From RPQK01 sp041946865 (GTDB lineage: Bacteria; Acidobacteriota; UBA6911; RPQK01): a stretch of 41,051 bases of DNA. This document shows, piece after piece, positions 31,470 to 40,217 of the stretch (position 1 is its first letter; every line of letters starts with the position of its first letter). The notes under the pieces are model-generated. The model saw only the letters and a program-made list of their open reading frames with translations. It was not told the origin of the DNA and searched no databases. The DNA is taken from the NCBI GenBank assembly GCA_041946865.1, contig JBHGBF010000016.1, positions 1 to 41,051 of the forward strand, written 5' to 3'. The position numbers and the translations under genes were made by a program.

Positions 31470-33839
31470 TCAGCTTCCCGACAGATTGAACTTCGCCAGG
31501 AGCTCCTGCTCGGATTCCGCCATGCGTGCCAGAGCCGAAGCCGTTTCGGTTACCTCCAGCAGTTGTGCGGTCATTTCCTTGGTGGACGCGGTCACCTGCT
31601 GCACTGCCGCCGCGTTTTCCTCGCTGATGGCGGCCACACTCTCCATGACACCGCCCACCTGATGAGAGAACGACTGCATCTCGGTCATTGCCTCGTTGAT
31701 GGCTTTCAGGCGGGTGAGGTTGGCCTCGGCTGCCTCCCGGATCTCGCTAAGCACCTTCCCGGCCTGTTCGGCCAGCGTGGCCCCTTGGGCCACCTTATCA
31801 AGCCCCGAACCCATTACCTTCTGAACCTCCCGGACCTGCGACTGGACGCTGTCGACGAGGGTGGTTATCTCGCGTGTGGCCTGAGCTGTCCGTTCAGCGA
31901 GCGAGCGGATTTCGCCGGCAACGACCAGGAAGCCGGCGCCGTACTGGCCGGCATGGGCCGCTTCAATGGCCGCGTTGATGCCAAGGAGCTTGATCTGGTA
32001 AGCGATGCCGCCAATCAGCTTGATAATGATGTCGATCTTCTGCGAGTGCTCGCCCAGGCCCTGAACCGTCCGTGCCGTGTCAGACACGGAATCCTTGATC
32101 GCCTGCATGCTGGCCAGCGTTTTCTCTACCGCTTGCGCACCGGCCTGCGCGGCCCGCGCCGCGTTCTCGGCAGCAGCCGAGCCCTTGGTTGCCTCGCTGC
32201 TGACTTCATCAATGTTCCTGAGCAGGGCGCCGAGGGCCTCGTGCGTCTGGCTGACTTGCTCGTTTTGGGCAATTGTCCCCCGGGAGACCTGGTTCATGGC
32301 CGAGTTGATCTGGATAGTTGATTGGTTGACTCCGTTGATTGTTGCCGCCAGGCCCTGGCTCATGCCCATGAGTCGTTGGGCCTGCTCGGCGATGGCGAAC
32401 ACCAACCCGCGCAAACTGGTCGGTTCGCTGTTGAACGTCACGACCGGCACTCCGCTGGCCACCGCCCGGTTGATGTACGGGATGTAATCCTTGTGGAAGA
32501 CCCCTGTTGCCAGACCGTCATATCTCTGAGCCACGACTGAGTCGAGAAGCGGTCCGTACACTTCGGCGCTGATGTCGCCGTTGGCGCGGTTCTCGGGCGG
32601 AACCAGCCAGTCCACAGTGACGTTGTAGGGACGCAGTTTTTCGGCCGCCGCCATGACGCCGTCACGAACCGTATCCCAGTACTTGGAGTCCTCGCGGCCG
32701 AGGACGGCCAGGCGCAAGGGCCGCGTGCTTTTCGAAGGAAGCGGGCTGCTGCGGCGGGCTGCCACCGCTTCCGTCTCGATGGTGCCCCGGTCGGGATGCC
32801 AGAACTGCTCGTAGTTCTGGCGGGTCACGATGTCCAGTTTCGTCAGGAGCCGAGGGGCAGGCGGCCGCCAGCCGGCCGCCAGATAGTTGTACAGGTGGAT
32901 GACCGGCTCGTGGCCCTGGGCAAACGGATCCTGGCCGAGCGTGGCCGTAATGATCCCCTGCTGCACGTCCCGCATGGTTTCGTCGACCAGATCGTGACCC
33001 ACAATCTTGATCTGGCCCTGGCGTCCCGACTCGATCACGGCCCGCGCCACGGCATGGGGAGTCGCTCCGGCGGTCACGTACAGGCCCTGGAGGTTGGGAT
33101 ACTCCTGTAGCAGCTTTTGGGTGGCCTCAAACGCAATGTCCGGGTTTTCGGTGGCTTGAATCGTGGTGACGATCTCAATCCCTGGATAACGTTCGTGGAT
33201 CGCGCTGATAAAGCCCTTGCGCCGCACCCCGGGACCGGCAGCCGTGGGAATGCTGTTGACCACGGCCACCTTGCCTGCCCGGTTTAACGCTTCTCCCATG
33301 GCTTCCGCGCAGGCTCTTCCCTCAAGAAAGGAGTCGGCGCCGACATAGCAGAACCGGTGGCAGGGGATCTCGGTCACGGAGTTGAACTCGACCGCTGTTT
33401 CCTGCAGGCTGGCGACGATGGAATTCAACAAGCCGATGTAATCACGGGCCTCAGGATAGGCCGCCGGATCAAGCGGTTTCGAGCGGACTGCGAGCTGGGC
33501 CGTCAGGTTCCCTTGGGCCAGCTCCGTCATTGCTATCGTCAACGCCCGGCAGTCTTCCGTGACCAGTGAGCGGGCCAGATCATCGACCGGCGCAATGGGA
33601 CGCGGGCTGGTGCCAGGCTTCACGCGTCGAGTCAGGGTCAAGGCCAGAAGCCAGACCAGCGCAAGAGCCGGGATCAGAATCCAAGAGTACGAGGGGACGT
33701 CAGGAGAGTCGCGAACAACGGATTCAGCGAAAAGCCAAACCGGCACGGATGACACCAAGACCAGGGCGAGAGCCGGGTAGAGGCAGGGCCGAATCCTGAA
33801 GCGCGATTGCCGCGGGTTCCTAAGCGATCCAGACCTCAT
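31470..33839 (-). CDS. Chemoreceptor with a cytoplasmic, split solute-binding-protein domain
   Basis: I use the ATG at 33839 (789 residues) because GAGGAG lies 7 bases upstream; the longer frame from 33902 has none. Two membrane helices (about 19-40 and 52-70) are joined by only about ten residues, so there is no periplasmic sensor. Residues about 155-325 (CYVGADSFLEGRACAEAM, GQDPFAQGHEP) match the C-terminal lobe of type I (ribose/LacI-like) binding proteins. Residues about 374-480 (LRLAVLGREDSKYWDTVRDGVMAA, GVPVVTFNSEP) match the N-terminal lobe. The order is reversed and both lobes fall after the helices. Residues about 495-789 are an MCP signalling coiled coil (INAAIEAAHAGQYGAGFLVVAGEIRSLAERT). 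Ligand unknown. Confidence 0.85.
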   Translation of the reverse strand: MRSGSLRNPRQSRFRIRPCLYPALALVLVSSVPVWLFAESVVRDSPDVPSYSWILIPALALVWLLALTLTRRVKPGTSPRPIAPVDDLARSLVTEDCRALTIAMTELAQGNLTAQLAVRSKPLDPAAYPEARDYIGLLNSIVASLQETAVEFNSVTEIPCHRFCYVGADSFLEGRACAEAMGEALNRAGKVAVVNSIPTAAGPGVRRKGFISAIHERYPGIEIVTTIQATENPDIAFEATQKLLQEYPNLQGLYVTAGATPHAVARAVIESGRQGQIKIVGHDLVDETMRDVQQGIITATLGQDPFAQGHEPVIHLYNYLAAGWRPPAPRLLTKLDIVTRQNYEQFWHPDRGTIETEAVAARRSSPLPSKSTRPLRLAVLGREDSKYWDTVRDGVMAAAEKLRPYNVTVDWLVPPENRANGDISAEVYGPLLDSVVAQRYDGLATGVFHKDYIPYINRAVASGVPVVTFNSEPTSLRGLVFAIAEQAQRLMGMSQGLAATINGVNQSTIQINSAMNQVSRGTIAQNEQVSQTHEALGALLRNIDEVSSEATKGSAAAENAARAAQAGAQAVEKTLASMQAIKDSVSDTARTVQGLGEHSQKIDIIIKLIGGIAYQIKLLGINAAIEAAHAGQYGAGFLVVAGEIRSLAERTAQATREITTLVDSVQSQVREVQKVMGSGLDKVAQGATLAEQAGKVLSEIREAAEANLTRLKAINEAMTEMQSFSHQVGGVMESVAAISEENAAAVQQVTASTKEMTAQLLEVTETASALARMAESEQELLAKFNLSGS

Positions 33840-34030
33840 ATGATGTCTCCTCTCCCTCGAACGGGCCACTTCAGGGCGGTAGGATAATGGATATCCGGAC
33901 AAGGGGCAAGAACGGATTTGGGACGGGGAATCGGGCGCGCTGTCCCTTCCGGGTTAGGAACAAAGCCGCAAGCGCCGCGTTTTTCAGCGGAGCCCGTCGG
34001 TTGATGGACAATCGGCCCTAGAATAGAAGG

Positions 34031-34405
34031 ATGCCTGAGCGTCACGCTGTCAACGTCCAGATTCTGGAAAAACCGGCTCTACCCAAGCGGATCGGCTACG
34101 CCCTTATTGTGGTTGCTCTCGTCCTTCTGATGTTGCTCACCACATCGAATGTTCTCTATTCCCCTCTGGTCGCGATCTACAGTTACGGCCTGATCGTCGT
34201 CGGCATCGTCCTCGTGATCATAAACAAGGTTCTGGAAAGCCGGCTGCGGAAGCGACTCCGGTATTCGACGGTTTATTGTCTGAAATGCGGATGGTCGGGC
34301 AGCGGGGCGAGCTGGTTCAGGTCCGAATGCTGTCCGGAGTGCGATGCGGAGGAGGTGATTCTGCTGCAGGCAAGCGCAGGGGGGCGGGGCAAAATGCCGG
34401 CTTGA
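34031..34405 (+). CDS. Small membrane protein with a C-terminal zinc ribbon
   Basis: A 124-residue protein: two predicted membrane helices (about 20-42 and 44-66), a basic patch (RLRKRLR) and a C4 zinc ribbon (YCLKCGWSG...CCPECDAEE). I do not recognise a family. The ATG is preceded by GAAGGA at 34026-34031, which is close spacing. It is divergent from the chemoreceptor and converges on the next gene. Confidence 0.65.
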   Translation: MPERHAVNVQILEKPALPKRIGYALIVVALVLLMLLTTSNVLYSPLVAIYSYGLIVVGIVLVIINKVLESRLRKRLRYSTVYCLKCGWSGSGASWFRSECCPECDAEEVILLQASAGGRGKMPA

Positions 34406-34442
34406 ATCTCCGTGAATCGCATTTGTGCCCGCCGCACAGGCA

Positions 34443-34467
34443 GCCGGGAGGCGCCTGCGCTCCCGGC
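34443..34467. terminator. Bidirectional-looking hairpin between convergent genes
   Basis: GCCGGGAG (34443-34450) and CTCCCGGC (34460-34467) make a perfect 8-bp stem. The + side continues CTCTTCACTTCTGTTTC, a weak T-rich tail. It lies 38 bp after one stop and 5 bp before the other. Confidence 0.5.
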
Positions 34468-34471
34468 CTCT

Positions 34472-34720
34472 TCACTTCTGTTTCAGCTGTTCCTTCAGCA
34501 CCTGTGGGAGTCGATAGATCATCCGGCAGTCCTCGCAGCGCAGGAGGACCAGTTTGGGGTCCTGCCCGAACTCCTTCTTGATTTCCTCCAGCCGGCCGGG
34601 ATCGGTCTCATTGAAGTATGAAGCGAACGGATAATATCTCTTGAGCTTCCCATGACAGGGCTTGCCCTTCTCATCCTTCTCGTTGCACACAACCTGATTA
34701 GGCAGAAGGTCCTTTATCAC
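34472..34720 (-). CDS. Small putative zinc-binding protein
   Basis: I choose the GTG at 34720 (82 residues), since GGAGG lies 8 bases upstream; the frame also opens at a TTG that is part of that site. Cysteines fall in VVCNEKDEKGKPCHG and LRCEDCRMIY, suggesting a loose zinc ribbon. The protein is soluble, charged and unrecognised. A TATAAT box lies about 33 bp upstream of the start. Confidence 0.65.
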   Translation of the reverse strand: MIKDLLPNQVVCNEKDEKGKPCHGKLKRYYPFASYFNETDPGRLEEIKKEFGQDPKLVLLRCEDCRMIYRLPQVLKEQLKQK

Positions 34721-34752
34721 AATGTTTGCCTCCAAAAGGTAAAAACTCGCTG

Positions 34753-34758
34753 ATTATA
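34753..34758 (-). promoter_or_regulatory. Putative -10 box (TATAAT)
   Basis: A perfect TATAAT on the minus strand, 32 bases before the GTG at 34720. No good -35 box is visible at 17 bp (GCCTAC). It sits just after the polX stop codon, so the small zinc-binding gene may have its own promoter. Confidence 0.45.
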
Positions 34759-34769
34759 CCCGACCGGCC

Positions 34770-36503
34770 TCATCTGTAGGCCTGCTTTTTCAGGACGGCG
34801 AGCAGGCGGGGCAGGGGAAAAGTATTGACGACGTCCTCGGGCTCGAGCCAGCCTCGACGGGCAGTGTAGATGCCGTAAGTCATGAATCGAAGCATGGCGG
34901 CCGAATGGCTGTCGGTGTTGATGCTGATCAGGGCGCCCATCTCCTTGGCCAGCCGGAGGTGCGTGTCCTTCAGGTCCAGGCGATCCGGATACGAGTTCAG
35001 CTCGAGCATGACTTTGTTCCGGATGGCCGCCCCGAACACTTCCTTGATGTCAAAGGCGTAAGGTTCACGCCTGAGAAGGATTCGCCCGGTCGGATGAGCC
35101 AGGATGTTGACATGCGGGTTGTCCAGTGCCCGGCAGAGGCGGTCGGTCATCTTCTCGGGCGTCATTCCGAACTGAGAGTGCACCGAAGCGATGACCACAT
35201 CCAGGGCTGCCAGCACTTCGTTGCTGAGGTCGAGCTTGCCTTCACTCAGAATGTCGACTTCCATGCCCTTCAGAATGCGAATCCGGGGGTTATCCTGGTT
35301 GAGCCGATCGATTTCCCGGCAGTGACGCAGAACCGCTTCCTCGTCCAATCCTCCAATCATGGACAAGGCTTTGCTGTGGTCGGTGATGGCGATGTATTCA
35401 TAGCCCTGGTCCATGCCGGCCTGGGCCATCCTTTCGGCGGTATCGCGGCCGTCGGAAGCGGTGGTGTGCATGTGCAAATCGCCCCGAATGTCCGATTCCT
35501 CGATCAGCCGCGGGAGTGTTCCGCTTTCGGCCCGTTCGATTTCCCCCCGGTTTTCGCGCAGTTCCGGCGGGATGGGCTGCAGGCCTAGCATCCGATAGAT
35601 CTGGTCTTCATCGTCTCCTGCCAGCTTCCGGCTGTCTTCGACCCTGAAAATGCCGTATTCGCTGACTTTGAGGCCTCTTCGCTTGGCACGCTCCTGAATG
35701 GCGACGTTATGGTCTTTCGAGCCGGTGAAGTATTGCAGCGCGGCCCCGAACGACTCTTCCTCGAGAACCCGGAGATCGGCCTGAACTCCTTTCCCCAAGA
35801 GGATCGAGGCCTTTGTCCCACCGCCCGCAAGGAAGCTTCTTACGCCCGGATACGACAGGAACCGGTCGATGGCCCTTTGCGGGTGTGAAGTGGCGACCAG
35901 GATGTCTATATCGCCGATGGTGTCCCGTCTGCGCCGGATGCTCCCTGCGGTATCTAGACGCCGAACTGTTGGATCCGCCTTCAGGTGGTCGAGCAGCGGG
36001 GCGGTTGCACTCAAGGCCTGATCAAGTCGAAGTCGGCCCTGAGTCCGGCGGTGGTCTTCTATGCTCTTGAGGATAGTCGCCTCGGTTTTCTCCCCGATGC
36101 CTGGGACTGCGCGCAGGCGGTGTTCGCGCGCCGCCGTCTCGAGCTGATCCAGGCTCGAAACGCCAAGCGTGGCCCAAATCAGGCCGATCCGCTTGGGTCC
36201 GAGTCCCTGGAGACCGAGCAGAGGAAGCGCGGAGGCCGGGATTTCGGCTCTTAACCGCTGGTGCTCTTCGCAGCGGCCGGTGGTCACCACTTCGCTGATC
36301 TTTCTGATTGTTCCCTCTCCGATCCCTGGAACCGCACGCACTTTTTCAGGATTCTCGACAACTGCGGCGGCGACATTGAAATCCAGAGAGCGCAGCGTCT
36401 CGGAGACCCTCCGAAAGGACCGGATGCGGAAAGGATTGTCCCCCTTGATTTCAAGAATGTCGGCCATCTCCTCAAACATGGCCGCCAGTTCGCGGTTCTC
36501 CAT
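34770..36503 (-). CDS. polX: DNA polymerase X with PHP exonuclease domain
   Basis: A 577-residue family-X DNA polymerase for base-excision gap filling. Helix-hairpin-helix motifs occur near 56-62 (AVPGIGEGT) and 132-138 (AVPGIGEKT). The polymerase metal site is GSIRRRRDTIGDIDIL (Asp198, Asp200) plus Asp243 in QADLRVL. A C-terminal PHP domain (from about 340: GDLHMHTTASDGRDT, ITDHSKALSM, NTDSHSAAMLRF) gives the 3'-5' exonuclease/AP-endonuclease activity known in bacterial PolX. The ATG at 36503 is clear. Confidence 0.95.
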   Translation of the reverse strand: MENRELAAMFEEMADILEIKGDNPFRIRSFRRVSETLRSLDFNVAAAVVENPEKVRAVPGIGEGTIRKISEVVTTGRCEEHQRLRAEIPASALPLLGLQGLGPKRIGLIWATLGVSSLDQLETAAREHRLRAVPGIGEKTEATILKSIEDHRRTQGRLRLDQALSATAPLLDHLKADPTVRRLDTAGSIRRRRDTIGDIDILVATSHPQRAIDRFLSYPGVRSFLAGGGTKASILLGKGVQADLRVLEEESFGAALQYFTGSKDHNVAIQERAKRRGLKVSEYGIFRVEDSRKLAGDDEDQIYRMLGLQPIPPELRENRGEIERAESGTLPRLIEESDIRGDLHMHTTASDGRDTAERMAQAGMDQGYEYIAITDHSKALSMIGGLDEEAVLRHCREIDRLNQDNPRIRILKGMEVDILSEGKLDLSNEVLAALDVVIASVHSQFGMTPEKMTDRLCRALDNPHVNILAHPTGRILLRREPYAFDIKEVFGAAIRNKVMLELNSYPDRLDLKDTHLRLAKEMGALISINTDSHSAAMLRFMTYGIYTARRGWLEPEDVVNTFPLPRLLAVLKKQAYR

Positions 36504-36641
36504 GAAACCATTGTAAGGGAAGACAGGAGGTGGGAGGGGGAACCCCGGGGGCGGGCTGGCGTCCGGAGGCGCACTCTATACGCATTTCGGAACCGCCTGA
36601 CGGTAACCCCGCAGCCAACCGCGGCGGGGCTAGAACGCGTT

Positions 36642-36717
36642 ACAGAGCCGCAAGCGCAGCGCTTGAAACCACGGGCGGAAAAGGGTAACGGGGTCCAGAA
36701 ATATGTATAAAGTCCCC
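36642..36717. repeat. Dispersed repeat and hairpin in the polX upstream gap
   Basis: ACAGAGCCGCAAGCGCAGCG (36642-36661) is an exact 20-bp copy, inverted, of 4496-4515. A second feature, GGGG (36690-36693) to CCCC (36714-36717), folds across an AT-rich loop (AAATATGTATAAAG). No gene is visible in the 243 bp between polX and the next gene. Confidence 0.5.
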
Positions 36718-36746
36718 GACCGGGAGGCGCACCGTTTACTCTCGAT

Positions 36747-38138
36747 TTACTTTCTGATCATGGCGCCTGGATAGCCGGCGCCCATCAGCTTGGCGTCTTC
36801 CCGAGCCAGGATGCGGACCAGCTCTTCGTGGAAGTAGTCGACGCTGCGCGCGATGCCGGGGTGGACGCGTTTCTCATACATCTCGCGGCTTCGGTCGATA
36901 TCGCGTTTCAGCCGGATGTACAGGTCGCCGCTCTGGCGCCCGTTGTAGACCTCGTCTTCATTGTAGAGCTTGATCTCTGAAACCAGGAGACGCGCAAACC
37001 GTCGGGCTTCATTCCCGTACTTCTCCTGGTCTTCCGGGGACATCGACGGGACAGGTTCGGGCGGCGCCTCGGCCGCCGGTTCGGGCTGCGGCGGTGGTGG
37101 AGGTGGCGCAACTTCTCGCAGCGGTTCCAGCGCCGGCTCCTCAGCCTCTGCCACCGGTGTGGGAGCAGGCTTGGGTCCCTCTTTCATGCTCTCAGGGATT
37201 TCCCAGTCCTCGATGATCGGGATCTCGGCTGCCGCTGGGACTTCCGCGGGCGGGACTTCCTGCGGGGGCGGCTCGGGCGCCGCCGCGACGGGTTCAGCCA
37301 GGGCAGGAGCTGCGGCCGGCGGCGGCGCGGCCTCTGCTTCTGCCGGCTTAGCCTCGGCGGCTAACTGCTGAAGCGCATTGTTCTTTAAGATGAGGACAGC
37401 CAGATAGCTGAGGATTTCCAGGTAATCGATATCCAGGGAAGTGCCGGAGTCGGCGTAGAAAATGACCGGGACAAAGTCGTCAAAGACGAGTGGAATCGCC
37501 ACGAAGGCGTGCGGCATCTCTCCAGCCGGGCCGAGCGAGGGCCGCGCTTCCGCCGGCGCTTGTTCCCGATAGATCAGCTGGCGCGAACGCGCCACGGTCA
37601 TGATTGGGTCGGTCGGATCGTCGACCACGACGGACTCAAGAGCATCGGGCGAAAAACCGCGGCTGCGCCACGGAACATAGGATCCGTTTTTGCTGGCAAA
37701 GAGGATGGCCCGGTCCGCCTTCGACGATGCAAGTTCCAGGAAGGCGTCCAGGATATCCTCCTGGCTCGTCGCCGCCGCCAGCGTCCGGAAGACGCCCTTG
37801 AGGAGCACCGGATCGAGCCCCTGGAGGGGAGGTCGTTCGGAGACGACTGGTTCTGCCTCGACCCGCCCTAGGGTAACGTCCAGCTGTTCCAGTCGACCGT
37901 CCAGAGTCCGGGCCGCCTGGATCTGTGTGTCCAGATCTGTCGAGCTCCGCTGCAGCTGATCGAGCTGTGCCTGCAGGCCCCGGTAGTTCTGCTGGGCCTC
38001 ATTCAGCGAATCCCGCAGGCCAGTCACCTGCTGCTGAACCTGGCTGAGAGAGTTGCTCAGCTCGTTGCGGATCTGACCGATAGAGTCTCGACACGCCTTC
38101 AGTTCTGAAACCATTCTTTCTTCGCCCGTTGCGGCCAT
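36747..38138 (-). CDS. Coiled-coil, GAF-like protein with conserved C-terminal domain
   Basis: I choose the ATG at 38138 (463 residues) because AAGGAG lies 7 bases upstream; the frame to 38195 has no site. Residues about 10-95 are a heptad-rich coiled coil (QVQQQVTGLRDSLNEAQQN). Residues about 115-260 look like a GAF-type sensor fold (ILDAFLELASSKADRAILFA, FVAIPLVFDDFVPVIFYAD). A Pro/Ala/Glu linker (261-385) leads to a conserved-looking end (ARRFARLLVSEIKLYNEDEVYNG, DIDRSREMYEKRV, DYFHEELVRILA). A multidomain regulator or scaffold is likely; function unknown. Confidence 0.75.
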   Translation of the reverse strand: MAATGEERMVSELKACRDSIGQIRNELSNSLSQVQQQVTGLRDSLNEAQQNYRGLQAQLDQLQRSSTDLDTQIQAARTLDGRLEQLDVTLGRVEAEPVVSERPPLQGLDPVLLKGVFRTLAAATSQEDILDAFLELASSKADRAILFASKNGSYVPWRSRGFSPDALESVVVDDPTDPIMTVARSRQLIYREQAPAEARPSLGPAGEMPHAFVAIPLVFDDFVPVIFYADSGTSLDIDYLEILSYLAVLILKNNALQQLAAEAKPAEAEAAPPPAAAPALAEPVAAAPEPPPQEVPPAEVPAAAEIPIIEDWEIPESMKEGPKPAPTPVAEAEEPALEPLREVAPPPPPPQPEPAAEAPPEPVPSMSPEDQEKYGNEARRFARLLVSEIKLYNEDEVYNGRQSGDLYIRLKRDIDRSREMYEKRVHPGIARSVDYFHEELVRILAREDAKLMGAGYPGAMIRK

Positions 38139-38287
38139 CTGGTGTCTCCTTCTGAAACCTTCGCCAATATTAGAAGCTGCTTTCAGCCATGTCAATGACG
38201 GTCAATAACATCGCAAAATATCAGAGGTTCCGGGCCGAAGCTTGTGACGCGGCTCGCAGTCAGAGCAGTCGCCCAGGCCGCTAAAAC

Positions 38288-38317
38288 GGAGCCAAGAACC
38301 GCTGCGCTTCCGGCTCC
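38288..38317 (-). terminator. Weak hairpin terminator after the HD/YfiT fusion gene
   Basis: GGAGCC and GGCTCC pair with an 18-nt loop, followed on the minus strand by GTTTTAG. The stem is short and the T run only four. The interior carries a relative of the GCGCAGCG repeat. The remaining 38139-38287 holds no visible gene. Confidence 0.35.
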
Positions 38318-38325
38318 CTGTGGAC

Positions 38326-39243
38326 CTACCGTCCCAATGCTGCCCGGATCTGCTCGAGATGGCTTTCTCCGTGAGCGCGGCAGCTTTCCAGGAGGTCCTC
38401 CAGGGTCAACTCTCCTCTTTCGGGATGAAACAGCCTCCGGGACCACGCCTCTTCGGGAAGGGAGCGCATGAGGACGGACCACCGGTGATGCACGCCGCGA
38501 ATGATGTCGAGCGAGCTGCTTAGCGGCAAGGTCCGCGCATCCTCGAGCTTGGACCATTCATCCTGGTCGTAAGGCTTGACGGTCGGCCGGTCCTCCGTCA
38601 GGGTCAGCTTCATCCTGACATAGGCGTTTGTGTGCGCGTCAGCCAGGTGATGAACCAGCTGACGGACGGTCCACGATCCGTCACGGTACCTGCTTTCCAG
38701 CTCCTGTTCCCCCAAATCTCTGACCAGCTTTTCCAAATCGGCCGGCAAGCGCTCGATCTGGGAGATGCTGCTCTCCCTTTGCTTTCGGTCGAGCATGAGA
38801 CCCCCTTCCTTTTGTCCAATTTGGGCTCGTACGTAAGCCAACGCTTTTCGATAACGGACCATCCGAGCCCTGTCCTCATCGGTGATCGGTTCTTTCAAAC
38901 GGCTCTGATTCAGGTTGTCTTCGAGGTCCGCGATTTTGACTCTCAGCGCTACCGGGTTCACGACAGCGCGGCGCACAAAGTCCTCGTAATCCTCTCCCGG
39001 TCTTCTCGTCAAATGGTCAACCGCGTCCACAACATCTTCGGTAAAGCCTTCCCGCCTCAACCCTTCCAGAGTCCAATCCGAATCCTCCACGACGTCATGC
39101 AGAACCGCCACCACCCGTTCGGTCTCCGTGCTCATCTTCATCATCATTCGAAGCGGATGGAGGACGTAAGCTTCTCCGGCCTTGTCCTTGGCTCCAGCAT
39201 GCGCTTGAACGGCAATGAAGATCGCCTTTTCCAAGGGGGTCAT
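38326..39243 (-). CDS. SpoT-like HD hydrolase fused to a DinB/YfiT metal-dependent domain
   Basis: A 305-residue fusion. Residues 1-145 are an HD domain like the hydrolase part of RelA/SpoT or MESH1: His29 in YVLHPLRMMM, His49-Asp50 in AVLHDVVED, Asp106 in KIADLEDNLNQSR. Residues 150-305 resemble YfiT/BstA (DinB fold): SRYRDGSWTVRQLVHHLADAH, ALTED-like LTLTEDRPTVKPYDQDEW, and a C-terminal HGESH (His291, His295) that with His198/199 would bind the metal. YfiT members transfer thiols or hydrolyse amides; the HD part may split (p)ppGpp or other nucleotides. It precedes the thioredoxin-fold gene's strand by 15 bp, likely cotranscribed. Confidence 0.85.
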   Translation of the reverse strand: MTPLEKAIFIAVQAHAGAKDKAGEAYVLHPLRMMMKMSTETERVVAVLHDVVEDSDWTLEGLRREGFTEDVVDAVDHLTRRPGEDYEDFVRRAVVNPVALRVKIADLEDNLNQSRLKEPITDEDRARMVRYRKALAYVRAQIGQKEGGLMLDRKQRESSISQIERLPADLEKLVRDLGEQELESRYRDGSWTVRQLVHHLADAHTNAYVRMKLTLTEDRPTVKPYDQDEWSKLEDARTLPLSSSLDIIRGVHHRWSVLMRSLPEEAWSRRLFHPERGELTLEDLLESCRAHGESHLEQIRAALGR

Positions 39244-39258
39244 GGCATTCTCGGCGTG

Positions 39259-40071
39259 TTACGGTGTCGGTCCGATACCGGCTTCCTCCAGCAGAAGGGC
39301 CATTACCGCATAGCCGGCGGGACCTTCAGCCTGCAACGTGCCGTCGGGCGCGTACACCTTGAAATGCGGGACACTCTGGATCTCAAACTGGCGCGCGACC
39401 GGCGATTGCCAATCGATCCCGACATAACCGGGCCGGTTGATATCCACTTTGACGACGGTCAGATCGGGTCTTCTGCGGTCGAGCTCCTCGAGGAGCGGCG
39501 ACACCGCGCGACAGGGCGGGCAATACTGGCTGTAGAAATCGAAGACCGTGGTCTGCCCTCTGACCATATGGTCCTTCACGTCGATCTCCTCGCCGTGACT
39601 GACACCGGCCGGCAACTGGTCCGAGGCGACGCCCGGCTCGACAACCTCCTCGGCGGAAGCGGCAGTTGTCGCTGAGGTTGATCCGGAGGTGGAGCTCCCA
39701 GCTTTGGATGTCGAGATACGAGCGGTCGTACGGACCTGCGGTTTGGGGAGCAGAATGGTTGAGCCGACCGGGACCTTCTGGAAGAACGACAACTTGCCCA
39801 GACCCGGATCGTCCAGCTTAAGCCCGCGACTCTCGACGTAGCGGAGAGCTTCCAGTAGACAGTCGGTCTTCTTGATGTCTTCGGCCAAGGTCACGCGCAG
39901 GACGGGTGGAGCGCTCTCGATGTCCGCCTGCAGCTTGTCCCGGACCGCCTGATATTTCGCGATTTCGGCTTTCACAAAATCGCGATCGTTCAGCTGAGAA
40001 ATCGAATACTCGGGGAACTTGATTGAGGCAAAAAGAGTCGCGAAAGACAAAATCACGAGAATCCGGCGCAT
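39259..40071 (-). CDS. Exported thioredoxin-fold protein
   Basis: I use the ATG at 40071 (270 residues), with GAGGG about five bases upstream; an upstream extension to 40173 has no site. Residues 1-17 are a hydrophobic signal/anchor. Residues about 30-85 are helical, then a Ser/Thr/Ala-rich linker (115-145). The thioredoxin domain (160-270) has FDFYSQYCPPCRAVSPLLEEL with the active-site CPPC (184-187) and the cis-proline in IQSVPHFKVY. Periplasmic disulfide chemistry or redox sensing is likely. The gene lies 15 bp upstream of the HD/YfiT fusion. Confidence 0.87.
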   Translation of the reverse strand: MRRILVILSFATLFASIKFPEYSISQLNDRDFVKAEIAKYQAVRDKLQADIESAPPVLRVTLAEDIKKTDCLLEALRYVESRGLKLDDPGLGKLSFFQKVPVGSTILLPKPQVRTTARISTSKAGSSTSGSTSATTAASAEEVVEPGVASDQLPAGVSHGEEIDVKDHMVRGQTTVFDFYSQYCPPCRAVSPLLEELDRRRPDLTVVKVDINRPGYVGIDWQSPVARQFEIQSVPHFKVYAPDGTLQAEGPAGYAVMALLLEEAGIGPTP

Positions 40072-40080
40072 TTTAACCCT

Positions 40081-40176
40081 CGATTGACGCCTGACGGCAG
40101 ACGATTTACGATTGAGGCCGATACTTTGCGCCTCCGTCGAGGTGAAAATAGCGCGACGAGCGTGAATCGTCAATCG
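40081..40176. repeat. ATCGTCAAT-like inverted repeats between divergent genes
   Basis: CGATTGACG (40081-40089) is inverted at 40168-40176 (CGTCAATCG), with a related ACGATTTACGATTGAGG at 40101-40117. The gap lies between two divergent genes and must contain both promoters; I see no clear -35/-10 pair. Confidence 0.5.
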
Positions 40177-40217
40177 GCAAGCGGTAAAGATTAACTGACA
40201 AGCGAACGGGGTCTCTT

